Shown here: piece after piece, positions 17,430 through 25,375 of the stretch
How positions within the stretch are numbered: the stretch's first letter is position 1
Layout: each line of letters starts with the position of its first letter
NCBI RefSeq assembly: GCF_004834005.1
Contig: NZ_STFF01000005.1
Coordinates: 186,001-250,000 of the forward strand
Reading direction: 5' to 3'
DNA: 64,000 nucleotides
Origin: Niastella caeni
GTDB taxonomy: Bacteria; Bacteroidota; Bacteroidia; Chitinophagales; Chitinophagaceae
Program-made: the position numbers and the translations under genes
The notes under the pieces: model-generated
Seen by the model: the letters and a program-made list of their open reading frames with translations, nothing else
The model's database searches: none
What the model was told of the DNA's origin: nothing

Positions 17430-18422
17430 ATGGAAACGATTCAACCACCCGTTCAATTTATACAGCATACCGATCATGAACTGTTGGATGCTTATTCTAA
17501 AACCATTACCGGCGTTGTAGGCAGCATAGCTGAAGCCGTGGTACATATTGAGGTTTCTAAAAAAATAATGGACCGGCGTACGCGTCAGGAGCGAGTTAAC
17601 CAGGGCAGCGGTTCTGGCTTTATTATTTCTTCTGATGGATTTATTGTTACCAATCACCACGTTATAGAAAATGCAGGGTCAATAAAAGTGTCCCTGGCCG
17701 ACGGGCGAAAAGTGAATGCCGAATTAAAAGGCAGCGACCGCAGCACTGATATTGCCGTTCTTAAAATATATGAGAATAGCCTGAAAGCCCTGTCTTTTGC
17801 CAATAGCGACCAGTTGCAGGTTGGGCAAATTGCCATTGCCATTGGCAATCCGTTAGGTTTACAACATACGGTTACGGCTGGCGTGGTAAGCGCCTTGGGC
17901 AGAACCCTGCGCGCTTCTGATGGCCGGCTTATCGACGATGTCATTCAAACAGATGCTTCGCTGAATCCCGGTAATTCTGGCGGACCGCTGGTGAATTCAT
18001 TGGGTCAGGTTATTGGCGTTAACACCGCCATGATACCAACAGCCCATGGCATTTGTTTCGCGGTATCTTCTAACCTGGCCGCCTATGTTAGTGGCAAACT
18101 CATTATGCAGGGAAGAGTAAAACGGGGTTATCTCGGTTTGGCCGGGCAATTGGTAAACCTTACCGAACGCATGATCGCAGCCAACCGGTTGCAACGGAAT
18201 ACAGGGGTATATATTTCAGAAATAGAGGCCGATATACCGGTATATAACAGTGAGCTGCGCTCCGGGGATATTATTGTTGGGTTTAATGATCATCCTGTGG
18301 CTACCATCGATGACCTGCATAAACAGTTAAACGAAAAAACAATAGGGCAGAAAATACAGGTGCAGGTGCTTCGGGCCGGACATAAAACAACCATAACCGT
18401 TATACCGGGGGAAATGCGGTAA
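17430..18422 (+). CDS. DegP/HtrA-like trypsin-type serine protease with PDZ domain
   Basis: 330 residues. Catalytic triad visible: His77 in TNHHVIENA, Asp107 in STDIAVLKI, and Ser183 in NPGNSGGPLVNS. A single PDZ domain follows (~residues 230-325, with LRSGDIIVGFNDHPVATIDDL). HtrA proteases degrade misfolded proteins and can chaperone. No clear signal peptide or membrane anchor is present at the N-terminus (METIQPPVQFIQ...), which is unusual since most family members act in the periplasm; either it is cytoplasmic or the start is misplaced. Single PDZ and short length resemble HtrA/DegS-like forms more than DegP. Confidence 0.88.
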   Translation: METIQPPVQFIQHTDHELLDAYSKTITGVVGSIAEAVVHIEVSKKIMDRRTRQERVNQGSGSGFIISSDGFIVTNHHVIENAGSIKVSLADGRKVNAELKGSDRSTDIAVLKIYENSLKALSFANSDQLQVGQIAIAIGNPLGLQHTVTAGVVSALGRTLRASDGRLIDDVIQTDASLNPGNSGGPLVNSLGQVIGVNTAMIPTAHGICFAVSSNLAAYVSGKLIMQGRVKRGYLGLAGQLVNLTERMIAANRLQRNTGVYISEIEADIPVYNSELRSGDIIVGFNDHPVATIDDLHKQLNEKTIGQKIQVQVLRAGHKTTITVIPGEMR

Positions 18423-18484
18423 TCACTCATAAAAGTGATCGAAAACCCGGCAGCTCTAAAAGGTTGGCGCCATAAAAGACAAAA

Positions 18485-18531
18485 GCGTGCTGCGGATTTC
18501 CTTCGCGACTTAGCTCAGGACCGTGGCACGC
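18485..18531. other. Strong hairpin between the protease and adk genes
   Basis: GCGTGCTGCGG (18485-18495) pairs with CCGTGGCACGC (18521-18531) through 11 bp including two G-T wobbles, with a possible inner TCCT/AGGA stem. No long T-run follows on either strand, so it is a poor classical terminator. It lies between convergent genes and may be a 3'-end structure. Confidence 0.5.
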
Positions 18532-18593
18532 CTTGTAAATATTTATAAACTGTTAACAGCTATCGCTGCCAGTGTATTATTTTTTTCGCTTTC

Positions 18594-19175
18594 TTAGGCT
18601 GGCTGTTTAGCTTCAATTTGAGCGCTCAGCGATCTGAAAATCTCGTCAATGCTGCCTTCTCCTTTTACTTTAGCTACTTTACCGAATTTGGCGTAGTAGT
18701 CGGCCACAATAGCCGTTTTAGTCTCATATTCTACCAAACGCTTGCGGATCACGTTTTCATCGCGGTCGTCGCTGCGGGCAGAAGTTTTACCTCTGTTCAA
18801 CAGGCGCGCAACCAGTTCTTCCTGACCCACCTCCAGTGCCAGCACCAACGTTATTTCACTGCCTTTTTCGGTCAGTAAAGCATCCAGGGCTTCGGCCTGG
18901 GCTACTGTTCTTGGAAAACCATCGAACAAAAAGCCTTTGGCAGCAGGGTTGGCATCCAGGGCTGAACCTATCATACCAATAACTACTTCATCAGGCACCA
19001 GTTGGCCTTTATCCATAAATGATTTTGCCTCAAGCCCTAACTGGGTAGCGTTCGCAATTTCCTTACGCAACAAATCACCGGTCGAAAGGTGGATCCATCC
19101 AAACTTTTCTATCAGCTTTTCCGATTGAGTTCCCTTGCCGCTACCGGGAGGTCCGAATAATATAAGATTAAACAT
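18594..19175 (-). CDS. adk: Adenylate kinase
   Basis: 193 residues from the ATG at 19175; the in-frame extension to 19217 lacks similarity. Converts AMP + ATP to 2 ADP in the cytoplasm. The P-loop GPPGSGKGTQ starts at residue 8, followed by STGDLLR (AMP binding), GFPRTVAQAEAL, and DDRDENVIRKRL after the lid. The lid is of the short form (NRGKTSARSDD) without zinc-binding cysteines, accounting for the length below ~215. A TATATTTG -7 box lies at 19204-19211, giving a leader of about 22 nt. Confidence 0.95.
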   Translation of the reverse strand: MFNLILFGPPGSGKGTQSEKLIEKFGWIHLSTGDLLRKEIANATQLGLEAKSFMDKGQLVPDEVVIGMIGSALDANPAAKGFLFDGFPRTVAQAEALDALLTEKGSEITLVLALEVGQEELVARLLNRGKTSARSDDRDENVIRKRLVEYETKTAIVADYYAKFGKVAKVKGEGSIDEIFRSLSAQIEAKQPA

Positions 19176-19203
19176 GTTTTTAGTCTGTCCCTTTTGGAGT
19201 GGG

Positions 19204-19211
19204 CAAATATA
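19204..19211 (-). promoter_or_regulatory. TAnnTTTG -7 promoter box of adk
   Basis: On the minus strand TATATTTG matches the consensus exactly, 28 nt before the adk ATG. Confidence 0.55.
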
Positions 19212-19441
19212 AACCAACAGCAGAAATAATCTCTTTAGAATATGGGCTTTCTGATTAAAAATTATTTAATGGGATTAGTATTTTTTTGCTATGGATGCCG
19301 CGAATGGCAAGGGTTGGCCTGGTTTTCATCAATAAGTAAGTAAGGGTGGCCAGAACGGAAGCGATAGAACTATCCAATCAACAAAATGTTAAGCTCTTGG
19401 AGGTGTCGGTTAACTGACATCCAAACCGGTAACAGGCTACG

Positions 19442-19449
19442 TACATTTG
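19442..19449 (+). promoter_or_regulatory. TAnnTTTG -7 promoter box of msrB
   Basis: TACATTTG, an exact consensus match, ends 19 nt before the ATG at 19469. Confidence 0.55.
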
Positions 19450-19468
19450 ATAAATACAATCAATTTTT

Positions 19469-20062
19469 ATGAAGCGCATTTTACAAAGCCTGCTAATGAT
19501 AATGCTGGCCGTTATTTTTCAGCAATGCACTTATTCTCAATCAAATACAACGAAAAAGGAAAATATGGATACTTCAAAAAAGAACCCGGTTTATTCCCGC
19601 AGCGATTCGTCGAAGGTGAATATCAGCGATGAAGAATGGAGAAAGATCCTGCCGGCCGATGTGTACGCCATTGCCCGGCAAAAGGGAACAGAAAGACCCT
19701 GGACAAGCAAATTTGAAAATTCTAAGGAAGTGGGGACTTTTTACTGCGCAGCCTGCGGTAATCCGCTGTTTAAGAGCGATACCAAATTTGAAAGTGGCTG
19801 CGGCTGGCCCAGCTTTTATCAGCCCATCAGCAAGAGTAGCATTATTTATGCGCCCGATAATACGCATGGAATGAGCCGCACGGAAGTAATGTGCGGCCGT
19901 TGTAAGGCGCATTTAGGCCATGTTTTTGAAGATGGGCCCCCTCCAACCGGCCTGAGGTACTGCATAAATGGAGTGGTGCTTGATTTTGAGAAGGCCCAGG
20001 CCGCTGAGAAAAAGTACAACGAAGGCGATCAGCAAAATAAGGAAGTTAAAAAAGGCGAGTAG
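19469..20062 (+). CDS. msrB: Peptide-methionine (R)-S-oxide reductase, exported
   Basis: 197 residues: an N-terminal export signal (MKRILQSLLMIMLAVIFQQC, possibly a lipobox ending FQQC) and a ~130-residue MsrB domain. MsrB reduces the R epimer of methionine sulfoxide in oxidised proteins. Two CxxC zinc-binding pairs (FYCAACGNP and VMCGRCKAH), the GCGWPSF motif and the active-site RYCINGVVLDF with its catalytic cysteine are all present. The signal suggests repair in the periplasm or on the envelope. The C-terminus is a short charged tail. No msrA fusion or neighbour is present. Confidence 0.93.
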   Translation: MKRILQSLLMIMLAVIFQQCTYSQSNTTKKENMDTSKKNPVYSRSDSSKVNISDEEWRKILPADVYAIARQKGTERPWTSKFENSKEVGTFYCAACGNPLFKSDTKFESGCGWPSFYQPISKSSIIYAPDNTHGMSRTEVMCGRCKAHLGHVFEDGPPPTGLRYCINGVVLDFEKAQAAEKKYNEGDQQNKEVKKGE

Positions 20063-20361
20063 TAGCCGGTTCGCTATTGAAGATTGGTTCTTGCAAACTG
20101 CCTTAATCTCAACGGTCTCATGGGAAGGGTGAGTCAGCCACAACCTCTTGTAAGTCAGGTGCATCCAGGCGCATGACTGGGAATGGCAGAAAGGATGTAA
20201 AGCGGAGCCTGCAGGGGAATGAGGGGAACAGTCTTCTCAGTGTAAAATAATTAGCAAAAATCAAAATAACAGCAACCTTATATAGTGGGATATTGTTATT
20301 GAATTAACGACTGTGGTTATTTAACCACTGGTCTATTTTTGCTTGTAATAATAGCGTGAAG

Positions 20362-20396
20362 GTGGCAGCCCTGTTTGACAGGGCTGCCTTTTTTTC
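20362..20396 (+). terminator. Strong intrinsic terminator upstream of rlmD
   Basis: A 10-bp GC-rich stem GGCAGCCCTG/CAGGGCTGCC with a TTTGA loop is followed by seven T. It lies 300 bp after msrB, so the transcript it ends is either a long msrB 3' end or a separate small RNA. Confidence 0.85.
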
Positions 20397-20604
20397 GCAG
20401 TGTAATTGAAGGCCCGTCCCGGTTCTATATTTAAAATCAGGTGTACGGTTTTTGACTTCCGGACTAAAATTTTGAACCCTTAAGAACCAGAGAAATGTAT
20501 ATTTTTTTTATTTCCTACTTCTTACCGCCTGCTTCCGCGCTCTGGCCCCCAATGAATATTCCTCCAAACTTTCTTTCGAATACCTTCAACTTACCACTTC
20601 GAAC

Positions 20605-20612
20605 TATCTTTG
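20605..20612 (+). promoter_or_regulatory. TAnnTTTG -7 box abutting the rlmD start codon
   Basis: TATCTTTG matches the consensus exactly and leaves only 4 nt before the ATG at 20617, so transcription would begin at or next to the start codon (leaderless mRNA). Confidence 0.5.
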
Positions 20613-20616
20613 CGGC

Positions 20617-22059
20617 ATGAATAAAAAGAAGACGGTGTTACAACAGGTTACTGTTGAAGATTATGCAGCAGAGGGCAAGGCGCTTAGCAAAAAAGACGGC
20701 AAGGTTATCTTTATTGAAGGCGCCGTTCCGGGCGATGTAGTGGATGTACAGTTATCAAAGAGTAAAAAAGAATGGGCAGAAGGAAAAGCCATTCATTTTC
20801 ATTCCTGGAGCGCCGACCGGGTTACACCGTTTTGCGACCACTTTGGCGTTTGCGGCGGATGCAAATGGCAAATGCTTCCTTATGAAAAACAATTACAATA
20901 TAAACAGAACGAAGTAGTTCAAAACCTGCGGCGAATCGGGAAAGTGCAATTACCGCCCATTCAGCCTATAATAGGTTGTACGGAAACAGCCCGGTACCGG
21001 AATAAACTGGAATTTACTTTCAGCAACCGCCGGTATTTACTGCCTGATGAAATTGCCGCTGCAAAAGATGCCGTTATTGAACAGGAGAATGCGTTGGGTT
21101 TTCACGTGCCCCGCTTGTTTGATAAAGTGATAGACATTACCACCTGCCATTTAATGGCCGAGCCGGTAAATGCCATTAAGAACACCATTCGCGATTACGC
21201 ACAGCAACACAACCTCAGTTTTTACGACATCCGTTTTCACCAGGGTTGGCTGCGCACCCTCATTGTTCGGGTGGCCACCACCGGCGAAGTAATGGTAAAC
21301 GTGTGTTTTGGTTATGACGATGAAAAAGAAAGGACCCGGTTGTTCGACCATTTATTAAAACAGGTTCCGGGTATTACAACATTACTGTACACCATCAACC
21401 CAAAAAAGAACGACACTATTTACGACCTGGATCCGCAGGCATATTATGGAAAAGGATATATAATTGAAACGCTGCATACAGGGCCGGGAGGAAAGAAATT
21501 GCAATTTAAGATCGGTCCAAAATCCTTTTTTCAAACCAATACCCGCCAGGCCGAGCGGTTGTACCAGGTTACCAGCGAGCTGGCTGAATTAACCGGTAAA
21601 GAAACAGTGTACGACCTGTATTGCGGAACAGGAAGTATTGGTTTATTTGTAAGCGACAAAGCCAAAAAAATAATAGGGGTTGAAACAGTGCAGGAGGCGA
21701 TAAAAGATGCGTGGGAAAATGCAGCGCTCAACCACATTGAACATGCGAAGTTTTTTTCAGGTGATGTAATTGACGTTTGTAGCAGTGAGTTTTTTCAGCA
21801 ACATGGGCAGCCTGATGTGGTAATTACCGATCCGCCCCGGGCCGGTATGCATGAAAAGCTGGTGCGTAAAATATTGGAAACAGCTGCGCCACTGGTGGTG
21901 TATGTTAGTTGCAATCCGGCTACCCAGGCAAGAGATCTTAATTTACTCGATGAAAAATATGAAGTGACCCGGGTACAACCGGTAGATATGTTCCCGCACA
22001 CACATCACATTGAAAATGTAGTTCAATTAAGGTTGCGTAGTGGCCTGAAAGAGGTATAG
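20617..22059 (+). CDS. rlmD: 23S rRNA (uracil-C5)-methyltransferase, RlmD/RumA family
   Basis: 480 residues: an N-terminal TRAM domain, a 4Fe-4S cluster site (C73, C79, C82 and a later cysteine in ITTCHLM) and a C-terminal SAM-dependent methyltransferase domain. Methyltransferase motifs are FFQTNTRQAERLY, VYDLYCGTGSIGLF (SAM loop), VITDPPRAGM and the catalytic YVSCNPATQARDL. Enzymes of this family make m5U in 23S rRNA; RlmD versus RlmCD cannot be separated by eye, so the symbol is by family. A -7 promoter box lies right at the ATG. No partner genes in an operon. Confidence 0.88.
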   Translation: MNKKKTVLQQVTVEDYAAEGKALSKKDGKVIFIEGAVPGDVVDVQLSKSKKEWAEGKAIHFHSWSADRVTPFCDHFGVCGGCKWQMLPYEKQLQYKQNEVVQNLRRIGKVQLPPIQPIIGCTETARYRNKLEFTFSNRRYLLPDEIAAAKDAVIEQENALGFHVPRLFDKVIDITTCHLMAEPVNAIKNTIRDYAQQHNLSFYDIRFHQGWLRTLIVRVATTGEVMVNVCFGYDDEKERTRLFDHLLKQVPGITTLLYTINPKKNDTIYDLDPQAYYGKGYIIETLHTGPGGKKLQFKIGPKSFFQTNTRQAERLYQVTSELAELTGKETVYDLYCGTGSIGLFVSDKAKKIIGVETVQEAIKDAWENAALNHIEHAKFFSGDVIDVCSSEFFQQHGQPDVVITDPPRAGMHEKLVRKILETAAPLVVYVSCNPATQARDLNLLDEKYEVTRVQPVDMFPHTHHIENVVQLRLRSGLKEV

Positions 22060-22174
22060 CGGAAATAAAAAGCTGAAGCGGGAAATAAAATAGTTCCGCG
22101 AAGCCCAAAAATAACAATTCACGTATCCTATATTCAAAGAAACATCCCGAAATTCACGTTATAAAATTAGTAGA

Positions 22175-22867
22175 ATGGCAGATCTCCGAATGCGAGGGTT
22201 TGGTGCAATTCCACCAGTAATAAAAAACCTGGTTATTATTAATGTATTGGTTTGGCTGGCAGAGCTGACTTTTGGTGACCAATTAATTAATCTTTTTGCG
22301 CTTCAATATTATAAATCCCCTGATTTTAGAGTATGGCAATTGATAACCCATATGTTTTTGCATGGGTCCTGGGGACATATTATTATGAACATGTTTGTGC
22401 TATGGATGTTTGGGACAACGCTCGAAGAAGTCTGGGGCAGTAAACGGTTCCTTGTTTTTTACATGATATGCGGGCTTGGGGCTGCTATAATACAGTTGGG
22501 TGCGTTGGCTGTAGAAATGAACATTTTAATGGATAAGTTTTCTGCCGGACAAATGGCAGAAGCGGAGTTCGCAGCGCGTGCCAGGTCTATTTATGGTTGG
22601 GGTGCAGTAGGCGCTTCGGGAGCAATTAATGGCGTTATGGTGGGCTTTGCTTATCTTTTTCCTAATGCCCCGCTGTTCATATTCCCTTTGCCAGTACCGG
22701 TAAAAGCAAAATATGTTGTTATAGGATATTTCCTGCTCGACCTGTTTGGTGGTATTAACCCCCGGTACGGCGATAATGTTGCCCATTTCGCTCACGTAGG
22801 CGGCGCCATTGTAGGTTTAATTTTAGTAATGACAATGAATAAAACAAACCGGCGTACCTTTTATTAA
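22175..22867 (+). CDS. Rhomboid intramembrane serine protease (first of two)
   Basis: 230 residues with about six transmembrane helices. The catalytic serine is in GAVGASGAINGVMVG (GxSG), and the catalytic histidine in NVAHFAHVGGAIVGL. HMFLHGSWGHIIMNMFVLWMFG is the conserved first-loop/helix-2 signature. Rhomboids cleave single-pass membrane proteins within the bilayer; the substrate is unknown. A second rhomboid starts 104 bp downstream in the same direction and an EEP-type hydrolase follows, so the three may form an operon. Confidence 0.92.
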   Translation: MADLRMRGFGAIPPVIKNLVIINVLVWLAELTFGDQLINLFALQYYKSPDFRVWQLITHMFLHGSWGHIIMNMFVLWMFGTTLEEVWGSKRFLVFYMICGLGAAIIQLGALAVEMNILMDKFSAGQMAEAEFAARARSIYGWGAVGASGAINGVMVGFAYLFPNAPLFIFPLPVPVKAKYVVIGYFLLDLFGGINPRYGDNVAHFAHVGGAIVGLILVMTMNKTNRRTFY

Positions 22868-22971
22868 CGTATTCAACTTTGTGTACCTTTTAACTGTTAA
22901 AATAGCGGAGAGGGTCACCTATTGACTATGGGTTATGCAAGCTGTTTTGTAAATTCACTAAAATATATTCC

Positions 22972-23898
22972 GTGCTAAGAGAAGATAGGTATAGGAAAAG
23001 AATTGGTTTGGGCCAGGACGGCAATTCCCTGGTCATGCTGGTTGGTGTTTTAGCCATAATCTTCTGCGTATTTAAATTTATATGGCTTGTATATAATATA
23101 GCCGATAAAGACCTGGCTGCCTATGACCAGAATGTTTTCAACTGGTTGGTAATACCCGGTGATTTTGAAAAAATGATGACTCGTCCCTGGACGCTGCTTT
23201 CCTTCATGTTCATGCATAGCGCTATCTGGAGTTTTGTAGGAAATTTATTATGGCTATGGGCATTCGGCTATATATTCCAGGATTTAACGGGAAATAAAAA
23301 ACTGGTTCCGCTATTCGTATATGGCAGTGTGGGCGCCGGATTATTTTTTGTGTTATGCTACAATCTAATTCCCAAACTGGTGCCTGCTGCTTCTGGCGTT
23401 ACCCTGGTAGGCGCATCGGCCGGAATAATGGCCATTGCTGTGGCTGCTACTACGCTGTCGCCTGATTATCGCATTTTCCCAATGATCAATGGTGGTATTC
23501 CATTGTGGATATTGACGGTACTTTATTTAATTATCGATATTTCGCTCATGGCTACTGAAAAGAGCGAACCGGGGCACTTTGCCCATCTGGCAGGCGCGGG
23601 TGTAGGATTTTTGTTTATTTATCAAATGCGTCGTGGGCGTGACTGGAGCAACTGGATGAATAATTTCTTTGACTGGTTAGGCAATCTGTTCAACCCCGAC
23701 AGGCAAAGCTGGAAGAAAACTGCAAAAACCGACCTGCATTACAATGCAAGAGGAACCCAACCTTATAAAAAGATCCCTAACATTACGCAGAAAAGGATTG
23801 ATGAAATATTAGATAAAATCAATCAACAAGGCTATCGTTTTCTCACCGATGAAGAAAAAGACATTCTGAAACGGGCCGCAGAAGATGAAGAATTGTAA
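22972..23898 (+). CDS. Rhomboid-family membrane protein (second of two) with C-terminal cytoplasmic extension
   Basis: 308 residues starting with GTG at 22972. Rhomboid signatures are present: FMFMHSAIWSFVGNLLWLWAFGYIFQD, GASAGIMAIAVAATTL with the nucleophilic serine, and GHFAHLAGAGVGF with the histidine, so it is probably active. After the sixth helix there is a ~90-residue soluble tail (QMRRGRDWSNWMNN ... DEEKDILKRAAEDEEL) seen in Bacteroidota rhomboids and containing a C-terminal helical DUF6576-like segment. It ends 8 nt before the next gene, strongly suggesting co-transcription. Confidence 0.88.
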   Translation: MLREDRYRKRIGLGQDGNSLVMLVGVLAIIFCVFKFIWLVYNIADKDLAAYDQNVFNWLVIPGDFEKMMTRPWTLLSFMFMHSAIWSFVGNLLWLWAFGYIFQDLTGNKKLVPLFVYGSVGAGLFFVLCYNLIPKLVPAASGVTLVGASAGIMAIAVAATTLSPDYRIFPMINGGIPLWILTVLYLIIDISLMATEKSEPGHFAHLAGAGVGFLFIYQMRRGRDWSNWMNNFFDWLGNLFNPDRQSWKKTAKTDLHYNARGTQPYKKIPNITQKRIDEILDKINQQGYRFLTDEEKDILKRAAEDEEL

Positions 23899-23906
23899 TT
23901 TTAAAT

Positions 23907-25043
23907 ATGGCCCGGTTTGTTAGAACATTTACAAAGCGGTTATGCATTATATTGAATGCGGTTATCGCCGGTCTTTTCCTGGTAGCCTGCGTTAATGCCT
24001 GGCTGCATCCTTCTAAATGGTGGTTTTTTTCATTACTGGGGCTCGGCTTTCCGGTGCTGTTGATCATGTTAGTATGCTTCCTGGTATTCTGGCTAATGCT
24101 CCGTTCAAAGTGGGCCGTTCTTTCTGCATTGGTGCTGCTACTTGGGTTGGCAAACATCCGCGTGTTTTTAGGGCTTCATTTTGCTACTTCCTTCAAACCT
24201 GAAAAGCCCAAAGGCGCCTTGCGCGTTTTAACATGGAACGTGCATTGGTTCGACGAGCATAACAAAAAGAACAAGCTGCGTAAAGACTACCGCAAAAACA
24301 TGATCGCTTTTATTAAAGAACAGAACGCAGATATCTTATGTTTTCAGGAGTTTTTGGAATTGGGAAAATCCTTCGCATACAGCAATACCAACGCTATTGT
24401 ACAGCTTAATTATCCATATTATTACCGGGTTATCGATTATGGTCAGGCCAGCGGCGGCCGCTTTCAGGCGGGCGTAGCTATTTTTTCCCGTTTTCCCATC
24501 GTTGACACCCAGCGTGTTTTGTATCCCAGTACCGAAAATGTGCGGGCAGCCGAAAGCCTCATTGGGGTAGATGTGCAGGTAAACGGAAAAAGGATCAGGG
24601 TATATACCACTCATTTGCAATCGGTTTTGTTTCAGAAAAACGATTACCGGAACCTGGAGATCATCAAATCGGCCGATGACAGCATGGTTACCGCCTCCCG
24701 GTCAATTATAAAAAAGTTAAAGAAGGGTTATGCGGCCAGGGGTTTTCAGGCCGACGTGGTCCGTAATAAATTAGACAGTTGTCCATACCCCGAAGTGGTT
24801 TGCGGCGATTTTAACGATGTGCCTAATTCTTATACTTATTTCCGCATAAAAGGCAACCGCCAGGATGTTTTTGTAAGAAAAGGCAGCGGCATCGGGCGAA
24901 GTTTTACCGCTGTGTCGCCTACCCTGCGCATTGATTATATTTTGGCCGATAAAGCCTTTGACGTGCTTCAATACAACCGCTTTTTGGTTCCCTGGTCAGA
25001 TCACTATCCGGTAGTAGCGGATCTTAAACTGGCTGAGGAATAG
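23907..25043 (+). CDS. Membrane-anchored endonuclease/exonuclease/phosphatase-family hydrolase
   Basis: 378 residues. The first ~90 residues form two to three transmembrane helices; the rest is an EEP (DNase I-like) fold. Metal- and phosphate-binding motifs are LTWNVHWF, ADILCFQEF (catalytic Glu), VYTTHLQS, VVCGDFNDVPNSYTY, RIDYILAD and SDHYPVVADL. EEP enzymes cleave phosphodiesters in nucleic acids, sphingomyelin or inositol phosphates, so the substrate is open; the anchor places the active domain at the membrane surface. It starts 8 nt after the second rhomboid. Confidence 0.85.
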   Translation: MARFVRTFTKRLCIILNAVIAGLFLVACVNAWLHPSKWWFFSLLGLGFPVLLIMLVCFLVFWLMLRSKWAVLSALVLLLGLANIRVFLGLHFATSFKPEKPKGALRVLTWNVHWFDEHNKKNKLRKDYRKNMIAFIKEQNADILCFQEFLELGKSFAYSNTNAIVQLNYPYYYRVIDYGQASGGRFQAGVAIFSRFPIVDTQRVLYPSTENVRAAESLIGVDVQVNGKRIRVYTTHLQSVLFQKNDYRNLEIIKSADDSMVTASRSIIKKLKKGYAARGFQADVVRNKLDSCPYPEVVCGDFNDVPNSYTYFRIKGNRQDVFVRKGSGIGRSFTAVSPTLRIDYILADKAFDVLQYNRFLVPWSDHYPVVADLKLAEE

Positions 25044-25093
25044 ATGTAAGGTAGATGGATGAATAAACTGGTTGCAATTCGGTGCTGGGGAAT

Positions 25094-25225
25094 GAGGTCG
25101 AAAGTCAGACGTCGGAAAAACGAAGTAAGAAATAGGGAGTATGAAGTTTGCGATAACCAGTTGTTTTGAGGTATGAACCACAGAAATCTTCTGACATCAT
25201 ACATCCGGCTTCCGACTTCAGTTCC
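25094..25225. repeat. Heptameric repeat arms (GAnGTCn / CTGACAT word) between the EEP gene and cysS
   Basis: Left arm 25094-25128 reads GAGGTCG, AAAGTCA, GACGTCG, GAAAAAC, GAAGTAA. Right arm 25191-25225 reads CTGACAT, CATACAT, CCGGCTT, CCGACTT, CAGTTCC. The arms are loosely complementary, and the words belong to the same family as the array at 10565-10688. The rest of the 332-bp gap has no gene and carries the cysS promoter near its end. Confidence 0.65.
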
Positions 25226-25316
25226 ATAAATTACCCAAAATAACTATATTTGTCACATGTCATCCTTCAATTTCCATTCTTGTTGTATCAATTGCGCCGT
25301 TCTGGCGGGATAAATT

Positions 25317-25324
25317 TACTTTTG
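25317..25324 (+). promoter_or_regulatory. Promoter of cysS: TAnnTTTG -7 with upstream TTG
   Basis: TACTTTTG matches the -7 consensus exactly; a TTG at 25292-25294 lies 22 nt upstream, close to the expected -33 spacing. The start of transcription would be about 45 nt before the cysS ATG. Confidence 0.55.
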
Positions 25325-25375
25325 CATTTACCGGTTTTATTTTAACTATCATCAGATTTGATTTAATGATTTTTT

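Larger units (their letters stand above)
20063..20616. other. 554-bp gap between msrB and rlmD with unassigned structured sequence and a terminator
   Basis: No credible ORF. The part from about 20095 to 20240 is GC-rich with many short self-complementary stretches (for example GTCA...TGAC near 20152-20179 and CTGCAG) and could be part of a structured RNA. It is followed by a GTGGTTA/TAACCAC hairpin near 20312-20327, a TATTTTTG octamer at 20334-20341, and the strong terminator at 20362-20396. The last 200 bp are AT-rich and lead into the rlmD promoter. Confidence 0.4.

Noticed and set aside
18485..18531. tRNA-like hairpin with GACTTAGCTCAGGA
   Set aside because: Only one stem forms; there is no anticodon arm, T-loop GTTCRA or acceptor stem, so it is not a tRNA gene.
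19242..19343. 33-codon plus-strand frame (MGFLIKNYLMG...) between adk and msrB
   Set aside because: Overlaps the region just before the msrB promoter, has no family resemblance and is short enough to be random.
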